Below, in pieces: positions 8,565 to 16,245 of a DNA stretch of 64,000 nt (within the stretch, counting starts at the first letter, position 1; each line of letters begins with the position of its first letter). The notes beneath the pieces were generated by a model. That model had not been told where the DNA came from. It saw only the letters and a list, made by a program, of their open reading frames with translations, and made no database searches. Source of the DNA: Agrobacterium sp. AGB01 (GTDB lineage Bacteria > Pseudomonadota > Alphaproteobacteria > Rhizobiales > Rhizobiaceae); assembly GCF_014851585.1 (NCBI RefSeq), contig NZ_JACVAB010000001.1:248001-312000 (forward strand), written 5' to 3'. A program made the position numbers and the translations under genes.

Positions 8565-8590
8565 AACGATGTACCGTTCTTCCCGGTTCC
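8565..8590 (-). promoter_or_regulatory. EcfG-type promoter (perfect match)
   Basis: Minus strand: GGAAC (8590-8586), 17 bases, CGTT (8568-8565). The start codon of the 134-residue gene is 29 bases downstream, giving a short normal leader. Fits the general stress response consensus of alphaproteobacteria. Confidence 0.75.
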
Positions 8591-8647
8591 GTGCCCTCAA
8601 GCGCTACCCGCTCAGCCGTGTGTTTCACCCTCTCCCGCAAAAGCGAT

Positions 8648-8672
8648 GGAACGATAATCAATGCAACTTGTT
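8648..8672 (+). promoter_or_regulatory. EcfG-like promoter, one mismatch
   Basis: Plus strand: GGAAC (8648-8652), 16 bases, TGTT (8669-8672) in place of CGTT. It faces away from the promoter at 8565-8590 and lies 51 bases before the small membrane protein gene at 8723. Confidence 0.5.
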
Positions 8673-8722
8673 CAAGGCCATAGGACCCAGATCGATGGGT
8701 TGAGTTTTTGAAGGAGTTTCAC

Positions 8723-9016
8723 ATGGCAGATAAACCCAAACCTGCGGTTTTTAGCGCCCGCGAAGCCCGACAAGGGTGGCGAGGAAGTCCAGTTCTTGTG
8801 GTGTTGATTGTCAGCCTTATTCTGGTTGCAGCAGTCTGGCTTGCTGCAGAAATCTGGGGCAGCGTCAACGAACCAGACATACCAAACCCGCCAAGCGCAT
8901 CTGCGCCTGCTGACAATAACAATCCAGGTGCAAGTAGCGGTGCGGGTTTCAGTGACAATCCACCCGAAGGCAGCAGACCGGCAACTGAAGGTACCGACCG
9001 TCAGCCCGTCCCATGA
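8723..9016 (+). CDS. Small single-pass membrane protein
   Basis: 97 residues, not recognised as a named family. A short cytoplasmic head (MADKPKPAVFSAREARQGWRG) leads into one membrane segment (VLVVLIVSLILVAAVWLAAEIW, about residues 25-46) and a Pro/Ser/Asn-rich tail likely in the periplasm. The start is set by AAGGAG 7 bases before ATG; an upstream in-frame ATG lies before this site. It is transcribed divergently from the topoisomerase unit, with its own EcfG-like promoter. Confidence 0.72.
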   Translation: MADKPKPAVFSAREARQGWRGSPVLVVLIVSLILVAAVWLAAEIWGSVNEPDIPNPPSASAPADNNNPGASSGAGFSDNPPEGSRPATEGTDRQPVP

Positions 9017-9023
9017 CGGGCTG
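9002..9023 (+). terminator. Hairpin overlapping the stop codon of the small membrane protein gene
   Basis: CAGCCCGTC and GACGGGCTG form a perfect 9-bp stem with a CCAT loop; the TGA lies at 9014-9016. No T run follows. It sits between two convergent genes and may stop transcription from both sides. Confidence 0.5.
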
Positions 9024-9055
9024 CCATGGAACTGAATACGTGCGATAGGCAAACC

Positions 9056-10282
9056 TCAATCGAGTTTGAACAGCGCGGCATCGGGGTCGCTGGTGCCGTT
9101 AATGTGTGCCGAGACAAGTTCTGCGGCAATCTGGCTGAATGTGATACCATTTCCGCCAAACCCCATCACGCAATAGACATTCCGGATGCCCGGTACTGGG
9201 CCGATCAACGGCAAACCGGTTGTGGTTGAGCCGAATGCAGCAGCCCATTGATAGTCCATCGGCCCGATATCAAGGCCTAGCAGCTTGTTGACCTTGCGCC
9301 GGATGGTTTGGGCTTTCCTGTGCAACTTTGCCTCGGACTGATAGGCATTGGAGTTGTTTTCGTCTTCACCGCCAACAATTAGACGTCCTGCTTCATCCGT
9401 CCTGAGATATAGATAGGGGTCAGAGGCCTCCCACAAGATATGCTTGTGCAACCAGTCCGGGAAGGACAAACCGGCTTTGCTAGAAATTGCCCATGTCGAG
9501 ATGATCTCGTGTTTTTTGTTGGCAACGCTTTCCAGAAATTCGTAGCCGGTGCAGACCACGACATGCTGTGCGCTGATAAGCGTTCCATCTGCGGTTGCCA
9601 TGACCACGTCATCACCGAGACTTTTGAGGTCTGTGATTTCAACCCCACTGACGATTTCCGCCCTCTGTTTAGCGGCGTAGCGCAACAAGCCCGCCGTCAA
9701 CTGGCCGGGATTTGCCGATGCCGATATGTCGCTCAAGATGGCACCAGTGCGATCAAGCCCATAGTGGCTTTGAAGATCAGCCTTGTCCATGAACGTCGCT
9801 TCAATGCCAGCCTTCAGGCGCGCATCCACTTCCGTTTGCAGGCCACGCGCACCCAATTCATCTCCCGCGATATAAAGCGCTGGCTTGCGTTGCATCGCGC
9901 AAGAAATCTCCAGCGATCGGACGATATCTTCAAGTTTCAACACGGCCTTGGCGGAGCGTTGCCAGGCGCGATTGGCATTGTCCTCGCCAATCATGCCTTG
10001 CAGTTTGTGAAGAGGCACATCAATTTCATGCTGAATCATCGCGGTGCTGGCGATACTGCTGCCACGAACCGGCTCACGCTTGTCGACAATCAGAACCGAT
10101 TTTCCCGGCTTCACCAGCCCCTGGGCCACCAAGGCGCCGCTGATGCCCGCACCAATGATGACAATGTCATAATGGCTTTTACCGATAAAGCTTTTGCTGC
10201 GCACGGAAATGCGCGGGCTGTCGATCCACAGAGGTCGTGAATCCCTCAGATCCCGCTCTTTTGTAAGTTTGGCTTTTTTCAT
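9056..10282 (-). CDS. FAD-dependent oxidoreductase (DAO family)
   Basis: 408 residues of the D-amino-acid/glycine oxidase fold. The FAD-binding start is YDIVIIGAGISGALVAQGL (about residues 38-56), followed by VLIVDKREPVRGSS; the second dinucleotide segment is HVVVCTGYEFLES, and the C-terminal part has FGSTTTGLPLIGPVPG and GFGGNGITFSQIAAEL. Unlike many relatives there is no Rieske domain. It is the third gene behind TIGR02587 and TIGR02588 membrane proteins, 21 bases after the second, so it probably works with them; electron donor and substrate are unknown. Confidence 0.85.
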   Translation of the reverse strand: MKKAKLTKERDLRDSRPLWIDSPRISVRSKSFIGKSHYDIVIIGAGISGALVAQGLVKPGKSVLIVDKREPVRGSSIASTAMIQHEIDVPLHKLQGMIGEDNANRAWQRSAKAVLKLEDIVRSLEISCAMQRKPALYIAGDELGARGLQTEVDARLKAGIEATFMDKADLQSHYGLDRTGAILSDISASANPGQLTAGLLRYAAKQRAEIVSGVEITDLKSLGDDVVMATADGTLISAQHVVVCTGYEFLESVANKKHEIISTWAISSKAGLSFPDWLHKHILWEASDPYLYLRTDEAGRLIVGGEDENNSNAYQSEAKLHRKAQTIRRKVNKLLGLDIGPMDYQWAAAFGSTTTGLPLIGPVPGIRNVYCVMGFGGNGITFSQIAAELVSAHINGTSDPDAALFKLD

Positions 10283-10303
10283 GACATTCTTTCGGCGCGG
10301 AAA

Positions 10304-10711
10304 TCATGGTTGGGTGTAACCCATGACAGTGAGATTGAACGTGCCGGAGGCAGGGTCTTTTTTAAAAAACAGGATGCCTGTTTCATGGGATTCAGAAGCG
10401 ACATAATCGAATGTGACATCGGAGCTTTCAGGACTGTCAGGGGAGACAAGGTCGCCACGCACATGCACTTCTGCAGCCGTTGAAAGCGAGGTGTTGTGAA
10501 TGTCGAACGTGACGCGATAATTTTCGTGTTCCGCCTGTACCGATAGCAGCGAAATCTCGAACTGCGCGGCCTGATCCTCGTAGCGGTAGATGTCCCAGCC
10601 GATCCAAACAAAGAGGGTAACAACCAGAAACGTACAAACGCCGCCCACCAGCCACTCAAGCCAATGGGGATCTGCGGTTTCCGTGTGTTTGCTTCCAACG
10701 GATTTTGTCAT
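10304..10711 (-). CDS. TIGR02588 family membrane protein
   Basis: 135 residues: a short cytoplasmic head, one membrane segment (WLVGGVCTFLVVTLFVWIGWDIY, about residues 21-43) and an 85-residue periplasmic beta-rich domain (YRVTFDIHNTSLSTAAEVHVRGDLV ... GILFFKKDPASGTFNLTVMGY). Length, topology and position directly behind a TIGR02587 gene match the TIGR02588 family, which has no assigned function. Only 6 bases separate it from the upstream gene. Confidence 0.78.
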   Translation of the reverse strand: MTKSVGSKHTETADPHWLEWLVGGVCTFLVVTLFVWIGWDIYRYEDQAAQFEISLLSVQAEHENYRVTFDIHNTSLSTAAEVHVRGDLVSPDSPESSDVTFDYVASESHETGILFFKKDPASGTFNLTVMGYTQP

Positions 10712-10717
10712 GATTGC

Positions 10718-11569
10718 TCACAGAATAAGACGGGCGGCCGCAGCACCGATCGAGGCGGGAAAGCCAAGAATGACGGCTGCGGTCAATATTTGAGAGAGTG
10801 AAGTGTGGTCCAGTCGCTCGAAGGTCCACAGCGCATAGATGCTGACAGCAAGCGCAATGACATAGCCGGGCATGGTGAAACGAATGAAAGAGTGCCACCA
10901 CTGGCTTCCATCAGGCAAGCCGTGCGATCCCTTGAAATGCAGGGCGTAGACAAAACCATGCATCAGCGCGATTGAGATTAGCACGATACAGGCAGTGTGA
11001 AATGGTGTGATCTTGTAGGCAATCAGGATCATCTCGTCCGTCGGTGCGACGTTCAGATTAAGGAACAGGGCGCCGACCATCATCATGAAAAGCTCATGCA
11101 GATAACCGGTCTCGCCTTCGCCGTTGCTCTGTTCTTTTTCTTCTGAATGCGCACCCAGCTGGCTGCGTCCCAACAATGCGCCGATGCTGGCGGGCACCGA
11201 TTGCAATGCCACTTTAGCAACAATGGTACTTGTGGTCAGCTGGTCGTTGAGGACGCCCAGGAGCAGCAAGATTGCGGCACTGACTGCGATGCCCAGCCCA
11301 TAAGCGGTGAGCGCATCACGGATAGCCTGATGCCATGAAGAGGTTTTTTCAAAGCCAATGCGGCGCGCAAGCATAATCAGCAAAGGCAGGTTGAGAAGGC
11401 AAAGCAGCAGCAACCGCGTGCGATTGACGTAAAGGCCCAAGAACCACATTTCCATGGTCATCAGCATCGGCAGGGCAAATAGCAGGGCACCTGCCAAACC
11501 GCGGGCCAGACCTGTCAGGAAATGTCGTGTTTCGTTACCCCCGGACTGACCGGATGCTGCTGTTGCCAT
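10718..11569 (-). CDS. TIGR02587 family integral membrane protein
   Basis: 283 residues with about seven hydrophobic segments, e.g. GLAGALLFALPMLMTMEMWFLGLYV, LLLLCLLNLPLLIMLA, AYGLGIAVSAAILLLLGVL and HTACIVLISIALMHGFVYAL. The LPMLMTMEMW...Y start and overall plan agree with the TIGR02587 (DUF2391-type) family, of unknown function. GGAGGCG precedes the ATG, and a perfect EcfG-type promoter is 29 bases upstream. It leads the operon TIGR02587-TIGR02588-FAD oxidoreductase. Confidence 0.8.
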   Translation of the reverse strand: MATAASGQSGGNETRHFLTGLARGLAGALLFALPMLMTMEMWFLGLYVNRTRLLLLCLLNLPLLIMLARRIGFEKTSSWHQAIRDALTAYGLGIAVSAAILLLLGVLNDQLTTSTIVAKVALQSVPASIGALLGRSQLGAHSEEKEQSNGEGETGYLHELFMMMVGALFLNLNVAPTDEMILIAYKITPFHTACIVLISIALMHGFVYALHFKGSHGLPDGSQWWHSFIRFTMPGYVIALAVSIYALWTFERLDHTSLSQILTAAVILGFPASIGAAAARLIL

Positions 11570-11597
11570 GTATCGCCTCCAGCATTCTGCAAGCGAT

Positions 11598-11622
11598 AAC
11601 GTGTGGTAAAGAACCTTGTTCC
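11598..11622 (-). promoter_or_regulatory. EcfG-type promoter (perfect match)
   Basis: Minus strand: GGAAC (11622-11618), 16 bases, CGTT (11601-11598), 29 bases before the TIGR02587 start codon, in the gap behind the PPC-domain gene. Expected to place the operon 11569-9056 under general stress control. Confidence 0.75.
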
Positions 11623-11626
11623 CACC

Positions 11627-12067
11627 TCAGGCGGATGTATCGATAAGTGCGATGCCAAATTCCGGACGGTAGGTGCGTCTAAGCTGGGCGGGCGTTTCCT
11701 TGACGATCACTTCCAGCGTCGGGCGGACGTAACCCTTCACGAAATGGCCGCCGCGCGTGTGCCCATCGGAGAACCCTAAAACTGCATGCAGGTGCGGATT
11801 GGGTTTGCCCCTTTCATCCAGAGTGATGTCGCCGATCAGGCTCAGTACCTCACTTTGATCATCGATTGGAATGTCGTCGTAGGTTTGTGAAGCAAGGTCG
11901 AAAAACGCTAATGTGGCTTTTTCAAACGCGCCAATCGCCGTCACCGACGCGGCGTTGATGTCGTGTTGAATGGCAAAATCCTTGATAATGCCAAATGCTT
12001 CTTCGCCGGGTTCGATCACGAGCATAAAAATGCGGTCGCTGTCGTTGGACAGCAGCTTGCTCTGCAT
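11627..12067 (-). CDS. PPC (DUF296) domain protein
   Basis: 146 residues of the plants-and-prokaryotes-conserved domain, a trimeric fold of unknown ligand. Diagnostic pieces are SDRIFMLVIEPGEEAFGIIKDFA, the central ASVTAIGAFEKATLAFFD, the metal-site style PHLHAVLG and GHTRGGHFVKGYVRPTLEVIV. Bacterial members are often single-domain and unstudied; some bind DNA or nucleotides. The start at MQSKLL follows GGGAGAAG; a longer frame begins 13 codons upstream without a better site. No EcfG-type motif lies directly upstream. Confidence 0.82.
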   Translation of the reverse strand: MQSKLLSNDSDRIFMLVIEPGEEAFGIIKDFAIQHDINAASVTAIGAFEKATLAFFDLASQTYDDIPIDDQSEVLSLIGDITLDERGKPNPHLHAVLGFSDGHTRGGHFVKGYVRPTLEVIVKETPAQLRRTYRPEFGIALIDTSA

Positions 12068-12110
12068 CGGTTCTTCTCCCTTATCATGTCGTGTTGCCAT
12101 CTTCATGGCT

Positions 12111-12139
12111 CAAAAAAGGACCGCCAGCATAACTGGCGG
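12111..12139 (-). terminator. Terminator after the PfpI-type gene
   Basis: Minus strand: CCGCCAG, TTATG loop, CTGGCGG, then TCC and six T. It stands 19 bases behind the stop of the PfpI-type gene. Confidence 0.8.
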
Positions 12140-12157
12140 CCCGTTATGGTTGTTGCC

Positions 12158-12718
12158 TCAAGCGGCGCGGCGCGGGTGGCGCCCTTCCTCAATTTCTTCA
12201 ACGATCTTGTCGACAAATGCCTCAAGATCATCAGGTGAACGTGAAGTAATGATGCCCTGATCAACCACCACCTTCTCATCCATCCAGATGCCACCGGCAT
12301 TCTGAACATCCGTCTTGATGGAACCGTAGGACGTAACCTTCCGTCCGTTGATGGCGTCGGCTTCAATCAGCAGCCATGGAGCATGGCAGATCGCCGCGAC
12401 CACCTTGCCGGATTCAGTGAATTCACGAACCACACGCATGGCATTTGCATCTGCCCGCAGCTTGTCCGGGTTGATCTGACCGCCCGGAAGCACCAGAGCA
12501 TCGAAGTCACGGATAAAGACATCCTCAGCTGGAAGATCGACATCAACGGTATCTCCCCAATCTGCCTTGTCCCAGCTTTTGATCTTTCCTGATTTGATGG
12601 AGGCGATTTTTACATTCGCGCCACGACGCTGCAATTCCTCGTAAGGCACGCGCAATTCCGAACGTTCGTAGCCGTCAGTCGCCAAAATCACGATGTTAGC
12701 GTTAGTAATGTCAGTCAT
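12158..12718 (-). CDS. DJ-1/PfpI family protein, type 1 glutamine amidotransferase-like
   Basis: 186 residues. The family core is visible: NIVILATDGYERSEL near the start, DALVLPGGQINPDKLR in the middle, the nucleophile elbow Cys in VVAAICHAPWLLIEA (about residue 110) and the closing GIITSRSPDDLEAFVDKIVEEI. Closest in layout to PfpI/YhbO proteins, described as stress-protective (deglycase or protease activities are reported and debated). Its ATG overlaps the stop of the upstream small gene by 4 bases, indicating translational coupling. Confidence 0.88.
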   Translation of the reverse strand: MTDITNANIVILATDGYERSELRVPYEELQRRGANVKIASIKSGKIKSWDKADWGDTVDVDLPAEDVFIRDFDALVLPGGQINPDKLRADANAMRVVREFTESGKVVAAICHAPWLLIEADAINGRKVTSYGSIKTDVQNAGGIWMDEKVVVDQGIITSRSPDDLEAFVDKIVEEIEEGRHPRRAA

Positions 12719-12960
12719 GTTTTCGTCCTTTCGGTTGTATCGGTGTTTCCGTCAGCGTTGATTGACGGCAGAAAGAATTCGACATCTTCGCGAGTTGCCT
12801 GATCCAGACTTTCAATATGCTCCTGCCAAAATTCAGCTGCTTTGCTTGGCTCTTCCTCGTACTGGCGAACGAAGGTCTTGTTGTCGTCGATCATCACTTG
12901 TCGAGTGCCGCCGAGCTTTAGGTACTGTTCGGCAAGAGTGCGTGTCTCAGTCTTTTCCAT
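12715..12960 (-). CDS. Hypothetical small protein, 81 residues
   Basis: Not recognised. Acidic, probably helical protein beginning MEKTETRTLAEQYLKLGGTRQVMIDDNK, followed by EEEPSKAAEFWQEHIESLDQATREDVEFFLP. GAGGAC lies 8 bases before the ATG. A frame open 75 codons further upstream exists but crosses the EcfG-type promoter, so the short form is preferred. Stop and start overlap with the PfpI-type gene (ATGA), so the pair is an operon. Confidence 0.7.
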   Translation of the reverse strand: MEKTETRTLAEQYLKLGGTRQVMIDDNKTFVRQYEEEPSKAAEFWQEHIESLDQATREDVEFFLPSINADGNTDTTERTKT

Positions 12961-13124
12961 ATGCGTGTCCTCAGGTAACAGGATGGAAAATGTCTTAGGG
13001 CGAAGCGCGCCGGACGGGTAAGAAGCTCGTCTGCCTTTTCGTTGGCCATCAGGAGAAAACGAAAAAATCCTGATGTTCTTCAGCGCCGTCACGTTCGTTT
13101 GACACGGCGCGCTTCTGATAAGTG

Positions 13125-13149
13125 AACGTGAGAGACCGGGCATTGTTCC
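13125..13149 (-). promoter_or_regulatory. EcfG-type promoter (perfect match)
   Basis: Minus strand: GGAAC (13149-13145), 16 bases, CGTT (13128-13125). The first gene start is at 12960, so the leader would be about 160 bases, longer than for the other two perfect sites. Confidence 0.65.
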
Positions 13150-13240
13150 GGTGAAAATAGGGTTGTGATCGCAGCCAGTTATCACGGCGGCAATATCAAC
13201 TTCATCAGCCTGAAAAATTGGATGCCTGTTGTCTTGTGTT

Positions 13241-13271
13241 CACCAAGTATTGTTCACGTCGTGACTTGGTG
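13241..13271. repeat. Inverted repeat upstream of the BA14K-like gene
   Basis: CACCAAGT (13241-13248) and ACTTGGTG (13264-13271) are perfect 8-base inverted arms 15 bases apart, 69 bases before the start codon at 13340. Could be an operator or an RNA hairpin. Confidence 0.45.
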
Positions 13272-13339
13272 GCCCAACCATCCGGGAACAAAAAAGCCTC
13301 AGCCTTCGTTTGTTTTGCAACGAAGAGAGGGAAATTCCC

Positions 13340-13666
13340 ATGTTTAGAGTGGAAAAATTCGCTTCTGTGTTTGCTTTGAGCCTTGGCCTGCTGGGCGTTG
13401 TTACGATGCCTGCCCATGCTTTCAGTATCATCGCTCCTGCAGAGCAAAATCAGGCGGCTGACGGTAATACAGCCAAACGCCATTATCCTTTGGCAGCCTT
13501 TGCCGGAGAAGGTGCTTCGAATTCTGGCCAGGATAACTTCCTGTTGTCGGCAGAGGAAGTGCAGCATGTGCAATGGTGCGCCAAACGCTACATGTCTTAT
13601 CATCCGGTGGATAACACCTATCAGGACAAATCAGGCAAGCGTCTGGAATGTCAGTCACCCTACTGA
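13340..13666 (+). CDS. BA14K-like secreted protein
   Basis: 108 residues. Signal peptide (about 1-29, cut after AHA or just beyond), then a low-complexity middle and a C-terminal signature WCAKRYMSYHPVDNTY...GKRLECQSPY, which matches the BA14K family first described as a 14-kDa immunoreactive Brucella protein: W-C-x-x-R-Y at one end and C-x-S-P-Y at the other. Function unknown; likely cell-envelope associated. The start follows AGAGGG; an ATG ten codons upstream lies before that site. Confidence 0.78.
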   Translation: MFRVEKFASVFALSLGLLGVVTMPAHAFSIIAPAEQNQAADGNTAKRHYPLAAFAGEGASNSGQDNFLLSAEEVQHVQWCAKRYMSYHPVDNTYQDKSGKRLECQSPY

Positions 13667-13676
13667 TTGGCGCCAG

Positions 13677-13705
13677 ATCAGGCCTTAAGCGCATAACGGC
13701 CTGAT
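13677..13705 (+). terminator. Hairpin between convergent genes 13340 and 13678
   Basis: ATCAGGCC (13677-13684) and GGCCTGAT (13698-13705) can form an 8-bp stem around a 13-base loop, starting 11 bases after the BA14K-like stop. It overlaps the last codons of the facing gene. Weak candidate terminator. Confidence 0.35.
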
Positions 13706-13884
13706 TGTGTCTTTGCCTCATTGATTTCGTCATCAAGCGCGCTCAGGCGCATCATATGCGACGTTATGTGGAGAGCGATGGCATTCCTGTCATCGATGGA
13801 AAAGCGCCTCCAGCGTTCCAGCCCGGTTATCACCTCGATCAGGTCTTCGCGTTCTTTTTCAAGTTTTGCAATGTTGCAGATCAT
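13678..13884 (-). CDS. Hypothetical small helical protein, 68 residues
   Basis: Not recognised. MICNIAKLEKEREDLIEVITGLERWRRFSIDDRNAIALHITSHMMRLSALDDEINEAKTQ... reads as two amphipathic helices with heptad-like spacing, so a short coiled coil is likely. AAAGGGCGGCAACC before the ATG at 13884 favours it over an upstream ATG in the same frame. A near-EcfG promoter lies 29 bases upstream. Confidence 0.62.
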   Translation of the reverse strand: MICNIAKLEKEREDLIEVITGLERWRRFSIDDRNAIALHITSHMMRLSALDDEINEAKTQSGRYALKA

Positions 13885-13912
13885 GGTTGCCGCCCTTTCT
13901 GTCTGGGGCGCT

Positions 13913-13937
13913 AACGTGCTGCAAAAGCAAAAGTTCA
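13913..13937 (-). promoter_or_regulatory. EcfG-like promoter, one mismatch
   Basis: Minus strand: TGAAC (13937-13933), 16 bases, CGTT (13916-13913); only the first base differs from GGAAC. It is 29 bases before the 68-residue gene, the same distance as at 8565 and 11598. Confidence 0.5.
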
Positions 13938-13980
13938 AATAAGTAAAATTTAAGGTAAATTTTATCTTTATACCAAGAGG

Positions 13981-14011
13981 AAGGCGCCGTGCATTGTCTG
14001 CACGGCGCCTT
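13981..14011 (-). terminator. Terminator hairpin of the beta-oxidation operon
   Basis: AAGGCGCCGTGC and GCACGGCGCCTT make a perfect 12-bp stem with a 7-base loop, beginning 5 bases past the stop of the fadB-like gene. The T run is short, but the stem is very stable. Confidence 0.65.
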
Positions 14012-14015
14012 TCAA

Positions 14016-16229
14016 TTACGCGGCAGCTTTTTGTGATGCGTAAGGGTCAAACCGGCCATAAAAGGTTTCTCCCTTGGCGGCCATGTCTAGCAACAAAGGT
14101 GTTGGTTTGAAGCGTGGGCCGTAGGTCTGGCTAAGCTTGTCAGCCAGTTCCACGAAGGTCTTCACACCCATGCCGTCAATGTAGGAAAGCGCGCCACCCG
14201 TATACGGCGCAAAACCAAACCCGAGAATGGAGCCGACATCAGCCTCGCGTGGATCAGTCACAATGCCTTCTTCCACCGTTCGTGCAGCTTCCAGTGCAAT
14301 GGTCACCAGGAAGCGAGACTTTAGAACGTCCATGTCCACATCGTCTGGCTTCTTTTGCGGGTAGAGGTTTTTAAGGCCCGGCCACAGAGACTTCTTTGCA
14401 GGCTTCGGTGGGTAGTCATAAAAGCCCTTGGCGTTCTTGCGGCCAAAACGCTCTTCATCTTCCACCAGCTTTTTCACCAGTGCCATCTGGCGTGGATCGA
14501 CAGCTTTGTCCCCGAGATCGGCAACCGTTGCCTTGAGAATCTTGTAGGAAAGATCAATGGCAACTTCGTCGTTCAACGCCAATGGGCCAACCGGCATGCC
14601 TGCAAATTTCGCAGCATTTTCGATCATCGCCGCTGGAACACCCTCGATCAGCATCTCATAGCTTTCGGCCATGTAACGCAATACGCAACGATTGACGAAG
14701 AAACCACGCGTGTCGTTGACGACGATCGGAGTCTTCTTAATTTTCGCCACGTAATCCAGTGCCACAGCCAGAGCCTTGTCACCGGTTTCCTTGCCCAGAA
14801 TGACTTCGGTCAACATCATCTTCTCAACCGGTGAGAAGAAGTGAATGCCGATAAAATCGGTTGGACGTTCGGAGTGCTTCGCCAGTCCGCTGATTGGCAG
14901 AGTTGAGGTATTGGAGGCAAAGATTGCGCCTTCCGGCAGCACGGCTTCCACCTGCTCGATGACCGCTTTCTTGACATCGCGATCTTCGAATACCGCTTCG
15001 ATAACAAGGTTTGCGGTTTTGAGCGTTGTGTAATCGGCGCTTGGCGTAATGCGGGCGAGAATGGCAGCGCCTTCATCCTGCGTCATGCGGCCCTTGCCGA
15101 CGCTGTCCTTGACAAGACCTTCGCAGGTCGCTTTGCCCTTGGAAGCGGCTTCATCGTCCCGGTCGATCAGGGTGACATCGAGGCCGGCAACGGCGGTGAC
15201 ATAAGCAATGGATGCGCCCATGAAACCGGCGCCAACTACGCCAACATGTTTCAGAACACTCTTCGGCTGGCCAGCCGGGCGGCGTGCGCCTTTGCCCAGT
15301 TCCTGCATCGAGATGAACAGCGAGCGGATCATCGCGAAGGCTTCCTTCGAGCGAAGGATTTCGGTGAAATAACGCTGCTCAACCTTCAATGCGGTATCAA
15401 ACGGCAATTGCAGGCCTTCGTAAACGCATTTGAGAATGGCAAGGGCTGCAGGGTAGTTGCCAGCACTTTCACGGCGCAGAATAGCCGGTGCCGCAGGCCA
15501 CAGCTGGGCTGCTGCCGGTGTCCAGATGCCGCCGCCGGGCGCCTTGAAGCCCTTTTCGTCCCAAGGGGCGACCGGTTTCAGACCATCCTTGATCATTTGT
15601 TTGGCGGCAGAAATCAGTTGATCCGGCTCGACGACCTGATGAACGAGGTTCATCGCCTTGGCGCGCTGGGCGGTCAACGACTGCCCTGTTGTCATCATCT
15701 GCAATGCCGATTGTGCATCGGTCAGGCGTGGAACGCGCTGTGTACCGCCAGCACCGGGGAAAATGCCAACCTTGACCTCAGGCAGTGCCAGCTTGACACT
15801 TTTGGCGTTGGAGGCAACCCGGCCATGGCAGGCAAGCGAAAGCTCCAGCGCGCCACCCATGCACGTGCCGTTGATGGCCGATACCCATGGTTTGCCGTTG
15901 GTTTCCACCTTGCGGTACAGCCAGTTCATCTTGCCGACGAGATCGAACAGCTTCTGTGCGGCCTCATCCGGGTTCTTCTGTTTTTCCTCATGGTAAAACG
16001 AGAACATCGATTTGATCATTGAAAGGTCGGCGCCGCCGGAAAAGGTGCTTTTGCCCGACGTGAATACCACGCCCTTGACGGCAGCATCGGCCACGGTTGC
16101 ATCGACGATGGCGTCGAGTTCCTGCAGTACCTCTGCGGTAAAGACATTCATGGATTTTTCAGGCATGTCCCATGTTACGAGGGCAATGCCGTCAGCGTCA
16201 GTTTCGACGGTAAAATTTGTATAGCTCAT
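14016..16229 (-). CDS. Fatty acid oxidation multifunctional enzyme: enoyl-CoA hydratase / 3-hydroxyacyl-CoA dehydrogenase
   Basis: 737 residues, FadB/FadJ type. Residues 1-290 form the crotonase domain ([12 protein letters not shown], oxyanion loop [26 protein letters not shown] with a catalytic Glu position). The NAD domain begins [28 protein letters not shown] near residue 310, with [11 protein letters not shown] and [15 protein letters not shown]; the C-terminal 3HCDH repeats include [15 protein letters not shown] and [19 protein letters not shown]. It hydrates enoyl-CoA and oxidises the 3-hydroxyacyl-CoA in beta-oxidation. GGGAGG lies before the ATG at 16229; the thiolase gene is 16 bases upstream in the same operon. 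Confidence 0.93.
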   Translation of the reverse strand: MSYTNFTVETDADGIALVTWDMPEKSMNVFTAEVLQELDAIVDATVADAAVKGVVFTSGKSTFSGGADLSMIKSMFSFYHEEKQKNPDEAAQKLFDLVGKMNWLYRKVETNGKPWVSAINGTCMGGALELSLACHGRVASNAKSVKLALPEVKVGIFPGAGGTQRVPRLTDAQSALQMMTTGQSLTAQRAKAMNLVHQVVEPDQLISAAKQMIKDGLKPVAPWDEKGFKAPGGGIWTPAAAQLWPAAPAILRRESAGNYPAALAILKCVYEGLQLPFDTALKVEQRYFTEILRSKEAFAMIRSLFISMQELGKGARRPAGQPKSVLKHVGVVGAGFMGASIAYVTAVAGLDVTLIDRDDEAASKGKATCEGLVKDSVGKGRMTQDEGAAILARITPSADYTTLKTANLVIEAVFEDRDVKKAVIEQVEAVLPEGAIFASNTSTLPISGLAKHSERPTDFIGIHFFSPVEKMMLTEVILGKETGDKALAVALDYVAKIKKTPIVVNDTRGFFVNRCVLRYMAESYEMLIEGVPAAMIENAAKFAGMPVGPLALNDEVAIDLSYKILKATVADLGDKAVDPRQMALVKKLVEDEERFGRKNAKGFYDYPPKPAKKSLWPGLKNLYPQKKPDDVDMDVLKSRFLVTIALEAARTVEEGIVTDPREADVGSILGFGFAPYTGGALSYIDGMGVKTFVELADKLSQTYGPRFKPTPLLLDMAAKGETFYGRFDPYASQKAAA

Positions 16230-16245
16230 CGGTTTCCTCCCGAAA

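Larger units (their letters stand above)
12961..13339. other. Intergenic region between divergent stress genes
   Basis: About 380 bases without a convincing gene. It holds the EcfG-type promoter at 13125-13149 (minus strand), a roughly 160-base leader before the 81-residue gene, and an inverted repeat at 13241-13271 before the BA14K-like gene. Frames crossing the leader lack good ribosome binding sites. Confidence 0.6.

Noticed and set aside
12961..13185. N-terminal extension of the 81-residue gene
   Set aside because: It would cross the EcfG-type promoter; a good ribosome binding site marks the shorter start at 12960.
13285..13320. GGAAC and CGTT before the BA14K-like gene
   Set aside because: The spacing is 27 bases, not 16-17, so it is not an EcfG-type promoter.
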